Source: an uncultured Clostridia bacterium | GTDB lineage: Bacteria > Bacillota > Clostridia > Oscillospirales > Acutalibacteraceae | Direction: 5' to 3' | Length of the DNA: 9,646 nucleotides | Assembly (NCBI GenBank): GCA_946633275.1 | Contig: CAMPAT010000013.1 | Location: 1-9,646, forward strand | In this document: positions 1 through 6,897 of the stretch, in pieces | Position numbering within the stretch: position 1 is the stretch's first letter | How the letters are laid out: every line of letters begins with the position of its first letter | Notes under the pieces: generated by a model | What the model saw: the letters and a program-made list of their open reading frames with translations, nothing else | What the model was told of the DNA's origin: nothing | Databases searched by the model: none | Made by a program: the position numbers and the translations under genes

Positions 1-19
1 TACTGCTTACTGCTAACAG

Positions 20-48
20 AAAAAGCCTTTCCGCTTGGAAAGGCTTTT
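20..48 (-). terminator. Rho-independent terminator of the export operon
   Basis: A perfect 12-bp stem (21-32 pairing with 37-48) encloses a 4-nt loop (33-36). Read on the minus strand it ends in a run of five T, so it is a classic intrinsic terminator directly after the permease stop codon at 51. The stem is also flanked by A/T runs on the other side, so it may work in both directions. Positions 1-19 beyond it are too short to assign. Confidence 0.93.
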
Positions 49-50
49 AA

Positions 51-1304
51 TTATTCACTTCTGAGTGCGTCAATCGGGCTGAGCATTGCCGCTTTACGCG
101 CAGGATAAATTCCAAAGAAGAGACCTACGCCGCTTGAGAACAGCAGAGCAATAAGCACGAGCCAGATACTTATTTTCGGCTGTATGTCAATTACGGAGCA
201 CGCGGCAAATGCGCCCGCGACTCCGAGGATTACGCCGATTAATCCGCCGATGAGGCACAGCATAATCGATTCTGTAAGGAACTGCATAGTAATTACGCCC
301 GTCTTCGCTCCGAGAGATTTACGTATGCCGATTTCACGCGTACGCTCCGTAACTGATACGAGCATAATATTCATTACGCCGATACCGCCGACGAGGAGCG
401 AAATCGCGCCGACGCCTGCGATAAATATCGTAAGAACTTTCATAACGATATCTACGATTTCAATATACGTCGCCATATTCTGCGCTGTGTACATACCGTT
501 TTCATAGTTGCTGTGCGCCGCTTTAAGATAGTTAACGGTTGCGTTGCCGACTGCGTCATAGTCTGCGCCTTCCTTAGCGATGACGAAAACGCTGCTGAGT
601 TTATCTCCGCTGCCCGTAATCTGAGTAAGCGTTGTACACGGCATAAACAGAGCTACGACGGGTTTATCAGAGCTCGACTTAAACATATTTGCCATACTGC
701 CTGAGCCGCCGCCGAGCGAAGAAGCGAGCGAGTCAACGTTCGCAACGCCGCAAACTTTAATCTTCATCGACCTGCCGCTCGAAGTTACTGTTACGGATTC
801 GCCCGTAACATCAGTATAACCGTAAACTGATTTTGCCGACTCAATACCCATAACAGCTATAGGAGCGTTCGCGTCATATTCCTCATCGGAGAAGAAGCGT
901 CCGTGCTCGCAGTTATTAGTCATAGCAAACTGCACATCGCTGTTAACGCCAATCATCATAACCGTCGCTTCCGTAGCGGACTTGTCAATCATCGCGCGTC
1001 CGAAGCCCATAAGCATAGGCGAACAGCGGTCAACGTCCTTAACCTTGGTTTTGATATTCATAACGTCGTCAAGCGTAATATAGTCGCCGTCTGTCGCCTG
1101 AGTTTCGTCAACAGAAACGAGGACAGCGTTTGAGCCCATATCCTGGATAAGACCGACGATATAGTCACGCACGCCCGTACCTGCGCCGACAATCATAATT
1201 ACCGAGGTAATACCGATAATGATACCGAGCATCGTAAGGAGCGAACGCATCCAGTTTGCTTTGATACACTTTATGGCAATTTTAAGGGTTTCTTTAATAT
1301 TCAA
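51..1304 (-). CDS. MacB/FtsX-family ABC transporter permease (no ATPase domain)
   Basis: This is a 417-residue integral membrane permease of the MacB/YknZ type. In this family such proteins work with an HlyD-like adaptor and a separate ATPase to export peptides, toxins, antibiotics or lipid-linked substrates. The architecture is visible: a first membrane segment at about residues 20-42, containing the family-typical stretch LLTMLGIIIG; a large extracellular MacB-type core domain (about 45-285) with a Gly/Ser-rich loop near 197-214; then three membrane segments (about 287-315, 347-370, 378-400). Between segments two and three lies the hallmark cytoplasmic motif TERTREIGIRKSLGA (319-333), and the C-terminus has YPARKAAMLSPIDALR. 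There is no Walker A or ABC signature, so the nucleotide-binding domain is absent, unlike E. coli MacB where it is fused. The start is a TTG at 1304, chosen because an RBS precedes it and residues 1-19 match the family N-terminus. The gene follows the adaptor by 12 nt. The substrate is unknown. Confidence 0.9.
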   Translation of the reverse strand: MNIKETLKIAIKCIKANWMRSLLTMLGIIIGITSVIMIVGAGTGVRDYIVGLIQDMGSNAVLVSVDETQATDGDYITLDDVMNIKTKVKDVDRCSPMLMGFGRAMIDKSATEATVMMIGVNSDVQFAMTNNCEHGRFFSDEEYDANAPIAVMGIESAKSVYGYTDVTGESVTVTSSGRSMKIKVCGVANVDSLASSLGGGSGSMANMFKSSSDKPVVALFMPCTTLTQITGSGDKLSSVFVIAKEGADYDAVGNATVNYLKAAHSNYENGMYTAQNMATYIEIVDIVMKVLTIFIAGVGAISLLVGGIGVMNIMLVSVTERTREIGIRKSLGAKTGVITMQFLTESIMLCLIGGLIGVILGVAGAFAACSVIDIQPKISIWLVLIALLFSSGVGLFFGIYPARKAAMLSPIDALRSE

Positions 1305-1310
1305 ACCAAT

Positions 1311-1316
1311 TACCTC
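1311..1316 (-). promoter_or_regulatory. RBS supporting the TTG start of the permease
   Basis: On the minus strand the sequence GAGGTA lies immediately after the adaptor stop codon, with GAGG 8 nt before TTG at 1302-1304. A nearby TTG at 1307-1309 runs into a stop within three codons. The first in-frame ATG would remove 18 family-conserved residues. The TTG at 1304 is therefore the likely start. Confidence 0.75.
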
Positions 1317-3041
1317 TTATTTAACCTTCACCTTGAAGGTATCTTCCTTGTAATCCTGACCCGGCGTTGTAACAATCTTGTCGCCGATTGTAAGACCGCT
1401 CTTAATTTCATATGCGAAATCGGAGTGAGCGCCGACCTCAATCTTCGTCTTGGTTACAGTTTCGTCCTCTTCATTATATTTATATACATATGAGCCTTCC
1501 TTCTCGAGCACGATTGATTCAATCGGAACAGTAGGAACGCCTGTGAAGGAGCCTGTCTGAATTTCAACATTAGCCTGGAAGCCTGCAATGATATTATCAT
1601 CAGGTGCGTCAACAGTAACGATACATTCAACGCCTGCACCCTTCTCAGTAAGGGATGAAAGACCGCTGACGCCTGCCATAGAGCCGACGTTATCAAGAAC
1701 AGAGCTGTTCGAGCCGCCTGTCGCAGTCGGAGCAATGCTTGCAATTTCGCCCGTATAGGTTCCGTAAGCTGTCGTGATATTAGCTTTCATACCGACTGAC
1801 ACCTTATGCACGTCGTACTCGCCGAGCGAAAGCTTAACAACAAGCTTATCTAAATTTTCAATCTTAATTCCTGTCTGCAAAGCTGAGGTCTGCTGGCCGC
1901 TTTCAACTCCGCATTCCGTAACTACGCCGTCTACTGACGATACCCAGCCTGCCTTAAGCTCGGACTGAGTTCTCTTGAGAGTATCGAGCGCCTGCTTCTG
2001 CGCGTTCATAGCCTGACGCTGAGCGTTAAGAGTAGTAGTGCTTGCGCCGAGCGAGAAAATCTCACGCTGAGCATAAAGCGCGGCAAGCTGAAGCTCAATA
2101 CTTGCGGTAGTCGCGTTATCGCTCGTTGCGATTGACTTGCCGATTGCAGCCCAGTTAACGGACTTAACAGCCTGCTCAATCATCTGAACGGCAACGCCGC
2201 TTTCGATAATCAGCTTAGTCTCATCGATAAGACCTTTCTTGATTGCGTCGCTCATGGCGTCGCCTGCCGCCTTGGAGATTGCCTCGGGTGAATATGTTCC
2301 CTTATCGAGCTCCTCGGCAATTCTGCTCATTACTTCGCGCGTAATCTGATTTGTTGTTGTGATATCGTCGCTCAGCTTTGAGATAGTATCCGCCAAATCC
2401 TTAAGAGCCTTAACAGCTTCCTCTAAATCAGAAGCGATGTCATTAGAAGCGTCAATACCGGGGAGAATCGGGTCGTTCTTTCCTGAAGCGTTGCCTTCAG
2501 CGGAAATATCAGCGGCTTTAGTTGTAGTTGTTGTAGTCGCCTTCTTGGTGGTAGTTGTTGTCTTTGACTTCTGAGCGTTGGCTTTCTGAATTTTCGCCAT
2601 TTTCTTTTCAAGAGGTTTAATCTGCTTGTTGACAGAAGCAAGCTTCTGCTTATTCTCCTTCTGGTTCTTCAGAGCAGTATGATAAGCCGCGCTTGAGTCG
2701 CTGTAGCTCGCCTGAAGAGACGCAATCTGACCGTCAAGCTCGTTAGTATTGAAGGTGGCGAGCTTGTCGCCCTTCTTAACCTTATCGCCGACTTTAACAA
2801 ACACCTCGTCGCACGTAGCAATGCTGCCTGCGGAATAAGTTTTGCTTACGCCTGCCTGAACGTTACCCGTTGCGCTTACATTCTCAACGATATCGCCTGC
2901 GCCGATTTCAGACAATGAAACAGTAACTGTCTTCCTGCTCTGTGACGCAGCAAATATGCCGCCTGCAACAAGCGCTATAATAAGCACTATGCAAATCGGG
3001 ATAATAATCTTCTTTTTATTGCTCTTTTTAACAGTAGCCAT
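1317..3041 (-). CDS. HlyD/MacA-like membrane fusion (adaptor) protein, unusually long
   Basis: This 574-residue adaptor would link the permease at 51-1304 to substrate outside the membrane. It has a Lys-rich N-terminus, one membrane anchor (about residues 12-32), a first half-lipoyl/barrel-sandwich segment (about 52-103, with EVFVKVGDKVKKGDKLATF), a predicted helical hairpin (about 104-363), the second half-lipoyl segment (about 364-400) and beta-barrel/membrane-proximal domains up to the C-terminus. The hairpin is far longer than in MacA (about 370 residues in total) and is split by a Thr/Lys-rich low-complexity stretch (161-175) and a Gly/Asn/Asp-rich linker (to about 205). The second helical part (205-300) reads as an extra inserted helical domain. 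ATG at 3041 is preceded by GAGGAAG with a 6-nt gap. The gene has its own promoter and probable operator. Adaptor family membership is secure, but the substrate is not inferable. Confidence 0.88.
   Translation of the reverse strand: MATVKKSNKKKIIIPICIVLIIALVAGGIFAASQSRKTVTVSLSEIGAGDIVENVSATGNVQAGVSKTYSAGSIATCDEVFVKVGDKVKKGDKLATFNTNELDGQIASLQASYSDSSAAYHTALKNQKENKQKLASVNKQIKPLEKKMAKIQKANAQKSKTTTTTKKATTTTTTKAADISAEGNASGKNDPILPGIDASNDIASDLEEAVKALKDLADTISKLSDDITTTNQITREVMSRIAEELDKGTYSPEAISKAAGDAMSDAIKKGLIDETKLIIESGVAVQMIEQAVKSVNWAAIGKSIATSDNATTASIELQLAALYAQREIFSLGASTTTLNAQRQAMNAQKQALDTLKRTQSELKAGWVSSVDGVVTECGVESGQQTSALQTGIKIENLDKLVVKLSLGEYDVHKVSVGMKANITTAYGTYTGEIASIAPTATGGSNSSVLDNVGSMAGVSGLSSLTEKGAGVECIVTVDAPDDNIIAGFQANVEIQTGSFTGVPTVPIESIVLEKEGSYVYKYNEEDETVTKTKIEVGAHSDFAYEIKSGLTIGDKIVTTPGQDYKEDTFKVKVK
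2517..2561 (-). repeat. Thr-codon-rich low-complexity tract inside the adaptor gene
   Basis: Residues 161-175 of the adaptor are almost entirely threonine with a few lysines (TTTTTKKATTTTTTK). The Thr codons are mixed (ACA, ACT, ACC), so this is a protein-level low-complexity linker and not a homopolymeric slippage tract. Such Thr-rich segments are common in extracytoplasmic linkers of Gram-positive bacteria. Confidence 0.85.
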
Positions 3042-3074
3042 AATGTACTTCCTCTTTCCGAAGAATAAAATAAA

Positions 3075-3113
3075 ATACTTAACTTATATAATAAAATTAT
3101 ACAAGTTAAGTAT
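3075..3113. promoter_or_regulatory. 39-bp palindrome overlapping the -10/start region (probable operator)
   Basis: An 11-bp arm at 3075-3085 (atacttaactt) is the exact reverse complement of 3103-3113. After one mismatch (3086/3102) the symmetry continues with 6 more pairs (3087-3092 with 3096-3101) around a 3-nt centre. The right arm overlaps the -10 box (3109-3114). The probable transcription start (about 3102) lies inside the dyad, so transcripts from this promoter could not contain both outer arms. That favours a DNA-level operator for a dimeric regulator. A second possibility is a hairpin terminator for read-through from purD, because a U-rich stretch follows on the minus strand. Confidence 0.65.
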
Positions 3114-3133
3114 AATTGCTTAGAGTATAATTG
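3109..3133. repeat. 10-bp direct repeat within the adaptor promoter
   Basis: The sequence agtataattg occurs at 3109-3118 and again, exactly, at 3124-3133, a 15-bp period. Both copies lie across the spacer between the -35 and -10 boxes. The first copy provides the -10 element and also overlaps one arm of the 39-bp palindrome. The repeat may be part of a regulator site or a duplicated promoter element. Confidence 0.7.
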
Positions 3134-3137
3134 TCAA
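3109..3137 (-). promoter_or_regulatory. Sigma-A promoter of the adaptor-permease operon
   Basis: On the minus strand a perfect -35 box TTGACA (3132-3137) is followed after exactly 17 nt by TATACT (3109-3114). A start near 3102 gives a leader of about 60 nt, ending in a good RBS (GAGGAAG) before ATG at 3041. The -35 box begins 21 nt after the purD stop codon. Such a near-consensus promoter would be strong unless repressed, which fits the overlapping palindrome. Confidence 0.85.
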
Positions 3138-3158
3138 TAACTTTTCGTTTATTAACTG

Positions 3159-4436
3159 TTATTTAAGCGCTTCAAGCGCACGTTTTCCGATATCTTTTCT
3201 GAAATGAGCGCCGTCGAAGCTGATTTTTGAAACAGCGTCGTACGACTTAGAGAGCGCCTGTCTGATATCGCTTCCGAGCGCAGTAACGCCGAGCACTCTG
3301 CCGCCTGAGGTAACGAGTTTTCCGTCCTTGACTGCTGTTCCTGCGTGGTAAACGGTAACGCCGTCAAGCTGTCCGTCGGTAAGACCGTTAATTTCAATTC
3401 CCTTCGGATAAGACTTCGGATATCCGCCCGACGCCATAATAACGCAGGTGCACGCCTCGTCGCTCCACTCGATGTCGAGGTCGGCAAGAGTTGAGCTGTT
3501 AATTGCCTCAAAGATATCAATAATATCTGTCTTAAGTCTCGGGAGGACTACCTGAGTTTCCGGGTCGCCGAAACGGCAGTTATACTCGATAACCTTAGGA
3601 CCATTCGGAGTAATCATAAGTCCGAAATAAAGACAGCCCTTAAAGGTTCTTCCCTCTTTATTCATCGCGTCAATAGTCGGGAGAAAGATTTTTTCCATAC
3701 ATTCGCGCGCAACGTCTTTTGTATAATACGGGTTTGGCGAAACTGTGCCCATACCGCCTGTATTAAGACCCTTATCGCCGTCGAGAGCGCGCTTATGGTC
3801 CATTGAAGACACCATCGGCTTAACGCATTTTCCGTCAGTAAATGCGAGCACGGACACCTCGGGTCCCGTAAGGAATTCCTCGACAACAATATTATTTCCG
3901 CTGTCGCCGAACACCTTATCCTCCATAATCTCGCGCACGCCGTTTACAGCGTCCTCAAGGTTTTCAGGGATAAGAACGCCCTTGCCCAGCGCAAGGCCGT
4001 CCGCCTTAATAACCGTAGGGAACTCATTTTTCTCCGTGATATAATCAATCGCATCCTGCGCGTTATCAAACACCTTGTACTCCGCGGTCGGAATACCGTA
4101 TTTGAGCATAAGATTTTTTGAAAACACCTTTGAGCCCTCGATAATTGCCGCTGCAGCATTCGGACCGAAGGTAGCGAAACCTTCCGCGTTAAGCGCGTCA
4201 ACCATACCGAGAACAAGCGGGTCGTCGGGAGCAACCACAACAAGGTCCGCCTTAATATCCTTTGCGAGCGAAACAACGCCGTCGATGTCACACGCGCCCA
4301 CGCCGAAGCATTCGGCGTCGTATGAAATACCGCCGTTGCCCGGAGTGCAGGCGATATAGTCCACCTTGTCGGACTCTTTTATTTTTCTGATAAGGGCGTG
4401 CTCTCTGCCGCCCGAGCCGATAACTAATACTCGCAT
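3159..4436 (-). CDS. purD: Phosphoribosylamine-glycine ligase (GAR synthetase)
   Basis: This cytoplasmic ATP-grasp enzyme joins 5-phosphoribosylamine and glycine with ATP to give GAR, the second step of de novo purine synthesis. The 425-residue length is typical for a monofunctional bacterial PurD. Visible landmarks are the N-terminal loop VLVIGSGGREHAL (3-15), TPGNGG (31-36), the ATP-grasp stretch VIKADGLALGKGV (142-154), the substrate region from GPEVSVLAF to GLNTGGMG (191-230), and the family signature RFGDPETQ (288-295). ATG at 4436 is preceded by AAGGGAG with a gap of about 5 nt. It is the last gene of the pur operon, 67 nt after purO, and that gap carries a hairpin. No convincing terminator follows. 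Only a 4-bp GCGC stem spans the last codons, so read-through into the adaptor operon is possible. Confidence 0.98.
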   Translation of the reverse strand: MRVLVIGSGGREHALIRKIKESDKVDYIACTPGNGGISYDAECFGVGACDIDGVVSLAKDIKADLVVVAPDDPLVLGMVDALNAEGFATFGPNAAAAIIEGSKVFSKNLMLKYGIPTAEYKVFDNAQDAIDYITEKNEFPTVIKADGLALGKGVLIPENLEDAVNGVREIMEDKVFGDSGNNIVVEEFLTGPEVSVLAFTDGKCVKPMVSSMDHKRALDGDKGLNTGGMGTVSPNPYYTKDVARECMEKIFLPTIDAMNKEGRTFKGCLYFGLMITPNGPKVIEYNCRFGDPETQVVLPRLKTDIIDIFEAINSSTLADLDIEWSDEACTCVIMASGGYPKSYPKGIEINGLTDGQLDGVTVYHAGTAVKDGKLVTSGGRVLGVTALGSDIRQALSKSYDAVSKISFDGAHFRKDIGKRALEALK

Positions 4437-4453
4437 AAATGCTCCCTTCCTCA

Positions 4454-4488
4454 GAGAATTGAAAATGGAGAAGCCATCCTCAATTCTC
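4454..4488 (-). other. Long imperfect hairpin between purO and purD
   Basis: The arms gagaattga (4454-4462) and tcaattctc (4480-4488) pair perfectly over 9 bp. After a 2/2 internal loop, atgg (4465-4468) pairs with ccat (4474-4477) around the 5-nt loop agaag. No T-run follows on the minus strand, so it is not a standard terminator. It ends only a few bases before the purD RBS (AAGGGAG, 4443-4449). It may protect or process the mRNA, tune purD translation, or be a remnant of a small dispersed repeat. Function cannot be decided from this window. Confidence 0.6.
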
Positions 4489-4503
4489 GGCTATTAACCT
4501 GAC

Positions 4504-5205
4504 TTACTTATTCTTATTTATAATTCTTGTCTGCTCCTCGCCTGTTTCGAGATTGATGAAACGGGTGAAAAGTGAAACCTTGTTATCCTCATTAAGATTA
4601 GTCCATACCATATTAGTGAACTCGTCGATGTCTCCGTCAATCTCCACGGGAGTCGGCTCGCCCTCGAAAGACGGTATCGGATTACCGTCACACTTATAAG
4701 TATGAAGAAAATGGCCGAGTCCTGTGTGAGACGGATACTCATAAAAGTATCTTACGCACTCGGGCATACCCATATTTGACTTAAGAATTGACATATTATA
4801 GTCGCCGTTCGGCTTAACCACAGCAGAAATTCTCGGAGTGTAATTCGGCGCGTCGTCCTCATACTCGCGAGTAAGAAGCGCGTGGCGATAACAATGACCG
4901 TCCTGCATAAAGTCGTAAATCGTGTCTGTCTGGTCGCCGTTAGTTACGATAGTTTTTCCGTCGAGCTTAAGGACGGGATTATAGATAATGAGGTGCGGGT
5001 CCTCCATCTTGCTTTCATCAAAAGCCTTTGTGCGGATACCGCCTCTGTCGTTTTCTTCAAAAATTCTGTTGCGTGAATTTACGCTTCTGCCCATAATGAA
5101 GTATGCAATAACAGCGTTTTTGCCGTCCTTGCTTCTGCCGATAACGATACCTCTTCCGGGATAAGTGTTCGTGCTGAGTTCTTTTGCAAGTGATTTAATC
5201 TCCAT
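4504..5205 (-). CDS. purO: PurO-type IMP cyclohydrolase
   Basis: This is a 233-residue protein resembling the archaeal-type PurO family (IMP cyclohydrolase-like). PurO closes FAICAR to IMP, the last step of de novo purine synthesis, a job done in most bacteria by the N-terminal domain of bifunctional PurH. Family-like features are GRGIVIGRSKDGKNAVIAYF (17-36), the MGRSVNSRNRIF stretch (38-49), HLIIYNPV (71-78), IVTNGDQTDTI (86-96) and EYEDDAPNYTPRISAVV (114-130). Archaeal PurO has the comparable pattern R-S-x-x-x-x-N-R, S-N-G-x-x-T-D and D-D-x-x-Y-x-T-P-R-I. ATG at 5205 is chosen over an in-frame TTG at 5217 because the RBS overlaps that TTG. The position between purN and purD strongly supports the role. 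No AICAR transformylase is adjacent, so that activity must lie elsewhere. Confidence 0.87.
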   Translation of the reverse strand: MEIKSLAKELSTNTYPGRGIVIGRSKDGKNAVIAYFIMGRSVNSRNRIFEENDRGGIRTKAFDESKMEDPHLIIYNPVLKLDGKTIVTNGDQTDTIYDFMQDGHCYRHALLTREYEDDAPNYTPRISAVVKPNGDYNMSILKSNMGMPECVRYFYEYPSHTGLGHFLHTYKCDGNPIPSFEGEPTPVEIDGDIDEFTNMVWTNLNEDNKVSLFTRFINLETGEEQTRIINKNK

Positions 5206-5209
5206 AATA

Positions 5210-5215
5210 CACCTC
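5210..5215 (-). promoter_or_regulatory. RBS deciding the purO start
   Basis: GAGGTG on the minus strand puts GAGG 6 nt before ATG at 5203-5205. The alternative in-frame TTG (5215-5217) overlaps this RBS and has no comparable site of its own, so the 233-residue form is preferred. Confidence 0.8.
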
Positions 5216-5222
5216 AAAAAAT

Positions 5223-5846
5223 TTAAATAATTTCAGTTTTATTACCGTTAATTTTAATTCTGCCTTCGCAGAAGAGCGAAACTGCCTTAGGCAGGATTTC
5301 CCACTCCGCCTGGCGCATAACGCGGTACTGCAAGATATCCTCGTTATCACCCTGCTCAACCGGAACTGCCTTCTGGAGAATTATTGCTCCGCCGTCAGTA
5401 ATTTCGTTGACGAAATGCGCCGTTGCGCCCGTAACCTTTACGCCGCTTTCAAGCACAGCGGTATGTACCTTCTTGCCGTAAAAGCCGTCGCCGCAAAAAA
5501 GCGGAATAAGGCTCGGGTGGATATTGATAATTCTGTTTCTGTACTCGCTGACGAGCTCCTCCCCGAGAATTGAGAGAAAGCCTGCGAGCACTATTAAATC
5601 TATATTTCTGCCCTCAAGAGCCTTTAAAATTGCTTTGTCGTATTCAGATTTTGAAGCGTAGCTCTTTCTGCTTACTACGGCGCTTTCGATACCTGCTTTT
5701 TTAGCTCTTTCGAGAGCGTATGCACCGTCGTTAGACGCGAGAACAAAAGTTATTTTTCCGTTTTTAATCTCGCCTCTGTCCTGAGCGTCGATGAGCGCCT
5801 GAAGGTTAGTTCCGCCGCCGGAAACGAATACCGCGATATTCATCAT
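5223..5846 (-). CDS. purN: Phosphoribosylglycinamide formyltransferase (GART)
   Basis: This enzyme transfers a formyl group from 10-formyl-tetrahydrofolate to GAR, giving FGAR (third step of purine synthesis, cytoplasm). The 207 residues match the usual PurN length. The N-terminal [16 protein letters not shown] (4-19) is the phosphate-binding start of the fold. The catalytic set is present: Asn108 and His110 in INIHPSLIP, and Asp151 in the TDGG turn. The [12 protein letters not shown] segment (117-128) resembles clostridial PurN proteins. The start is assigned to the first of two tandem ATGs (5844-5846, 5841-5843). It lies in an ATGA overlap with the purM stop and has AAAAGGGAG 10 nt upstream. 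A longer in-frame extension to 5909 reads into purM and is unlikely to be translated. The overlap suggests translational coupling with purM. Confidence 0.97.
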   Translation of the reverse strand: MMNIAVFVSGGGTNLQALIDAQDRGEIKNGKITFVLASNDGAYALERAKKAGIESAVVSRKSYASKSEYDKAILKALEGRNIDLIVLAGFLSILGEELVSEYRNRIINIHPSLIPLFCGDGFYGKKVHTAVLESGVKVTGATAHFVNEITDGGAIILQKAVPVEQGDNEDILQYRVMRQAEWEILPKAVSLFCEGRIKINGNKTEII

Positions 5847-6880
5847 ACAAGCTCTACTCCCTTTTCGCCGTTTTTGATTTCGCCGATGACTGCAGCTTCC
5901 TCGCCGCAATCTGTGAGAATACGCACAGCCTCGTCGGCTTTGTCGCTGTCGACTGCGATAACGAGTCCCGTACCCATATTAAACGTATTATACATATCGT
6001 GCTCGCTGATACCGCCCGTTTTCTGAATAAGGTCGAAAATCGGCTTGCGGTGACACTTCTCTTTTTCAATCACAGCGAGAGTATTGTCACTGAGCATACG
6101 AGGAACATTCTCATAAAATCCGCCGCCCGTAATATGCGAAATAGCGTTAACTCTCACGCTATCCATAAGAGTAAGAAGCGGTTTAACATATATTCTCGTC
6201 GGAGTGATAAGCTCCTCACCGAGAGTTTTTCCAAGCTCGTCATAGTGAACTCCGATTGTGTCCTCGCCTATATTGAACACCTTACGAACGAGCGAAAATC
6301 CGTTTGAATGAACGCCTGAGGAAGCAACGCCTATAAGCGCGTCGCCAGCCTTAAGATGTTCGCCGGAGACGAGTTTACTCTTTTCGCCGATACCTACGGT
6401 GAAGCCTGCAAGGTCGTACTCCTCGTCGGGCATAAGTCCCGGGTGCTCGGCAGTTTCGCCACCGACAAGCGCGCAACCCGACTGAACGCAGCCTTCTGCA
6501 ACACCCTTAACAATCTCCGCAATCTTCTCGGGATAATTTTTGCCGCAAGCAATATAATCAAGGAAGAAGAGCGGTTTTGCGCCGCTGCACGCAACGTCGT
6601 TAACGCACATTGCGACGCAGTCAATGCCGATTGTGTCGTGCTTGTCCATAAGAAACGCAAGCTTAAGCTTAGTTCCTACGCCGTCCGTACCCGAAACGAG
6701 AACAGGCTCTTTATAATCGTTCCACGGAAGCTCAAACATTCCGCCGAAGCCGCCTATTCCGCCGATAACACCGGGGATAGTAGTGCGCTTAACGTGAGAT
6801 TTAATCAGTTCAACAGACTCGTAACCTGCCGTTACGTCTACGCCTGCTGCTGCATAACTGTCGCTGTAGCTTTTTTCCAT
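5843..6880 (-). CDS. purM: Phosphoribosylformylglycinamidine cyclo-ligase (AIR synthetase)
   Basis: This enzyme closes the imidazole ring: FGAM plus ATP gives AIR, the fifth step of the pathway, in the cytoplasm. The 345-residue length is normal. Recognisable conserved blocks are SYAAAGVD (8-15), the ATP-binding-fold loop [14 protein letters not shown] (62-75), [10 protein letters not shown] (87-96), [11 protein letters not shown] (138-148), [13 protein letters not shown] (187-199), [15 protein letters not shown] (248-262) and [11 protein letters not shown] (297-307). ATG at 6880 has AGGAG 6 nt upstream. purE ends 17 nt before the start, and the purM stop overlaps the purN start by 4 nt, so the genes are clearly co-transcribed. 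No unusual residues were noticed. Confidence 0.98.
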   Translation of the reverse strand: MEKSYSDSYAAAGVDVTAGYESVELIKSHVKRTTIPGVIGGIGGFGGMFELPWNDYKEPVLVSGTDGVGTKLKLAFLMDKHDTIGIDCVAMCVNDVACSGAKPLFFLDYIACGKNYPEKIAEIVKGVAEGCVQSGCALVGGETAEHPGLMPDEEYDLAGFTVGIGEKSKLVSGEHLKAGDALIGVASSGVHSNGFSLVRKVFNIGEDTIGVHYDELGKTLGEELITPTRIYVKPLLTLMDSVRVNAISHITGGGFYENVPRMLSDNTLAVIEKEKCHRKPIFDLIQKTGGISEHDMYNTFNMGTGLVIAVDSDKADEAVRILTDCGEEAAVIGEIKNGEKGVELV

Positions 6881-6897
6881 AGTATTCTCCTAAGTTA

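Noticed and set aside
184..1133. Several plus-strand open frames opposite the permease gene
   Set aside because: They are low-complexity or Arg/His-rich shadow translations without ribosome binding sites. The minus strand encodes an intact conserved permease.
2517..2561. Phase-variable repeat in the adaptor gene
   Set aside because: The Thr codons are heterogeneous and interrupted by Lys and Ala codons, so there is no perfect short tandem unit long enough for slippage.
3163..3180. Possible terminator GCGC-TTGAA-GCGC at the end of purD
   Set aside because: The stem has only 4 bp, lies inside the last codons and has no U-run. It encodes the family-like C-terminus RALEALK.
5847..5909. N-terminal extension of purN
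   Set aside because: The 21 extra residues are Arg/Lys-rich, overlap the purM coding end and do not fit the PurN N-terminus. The ATG at 5846 gives the normal family length.
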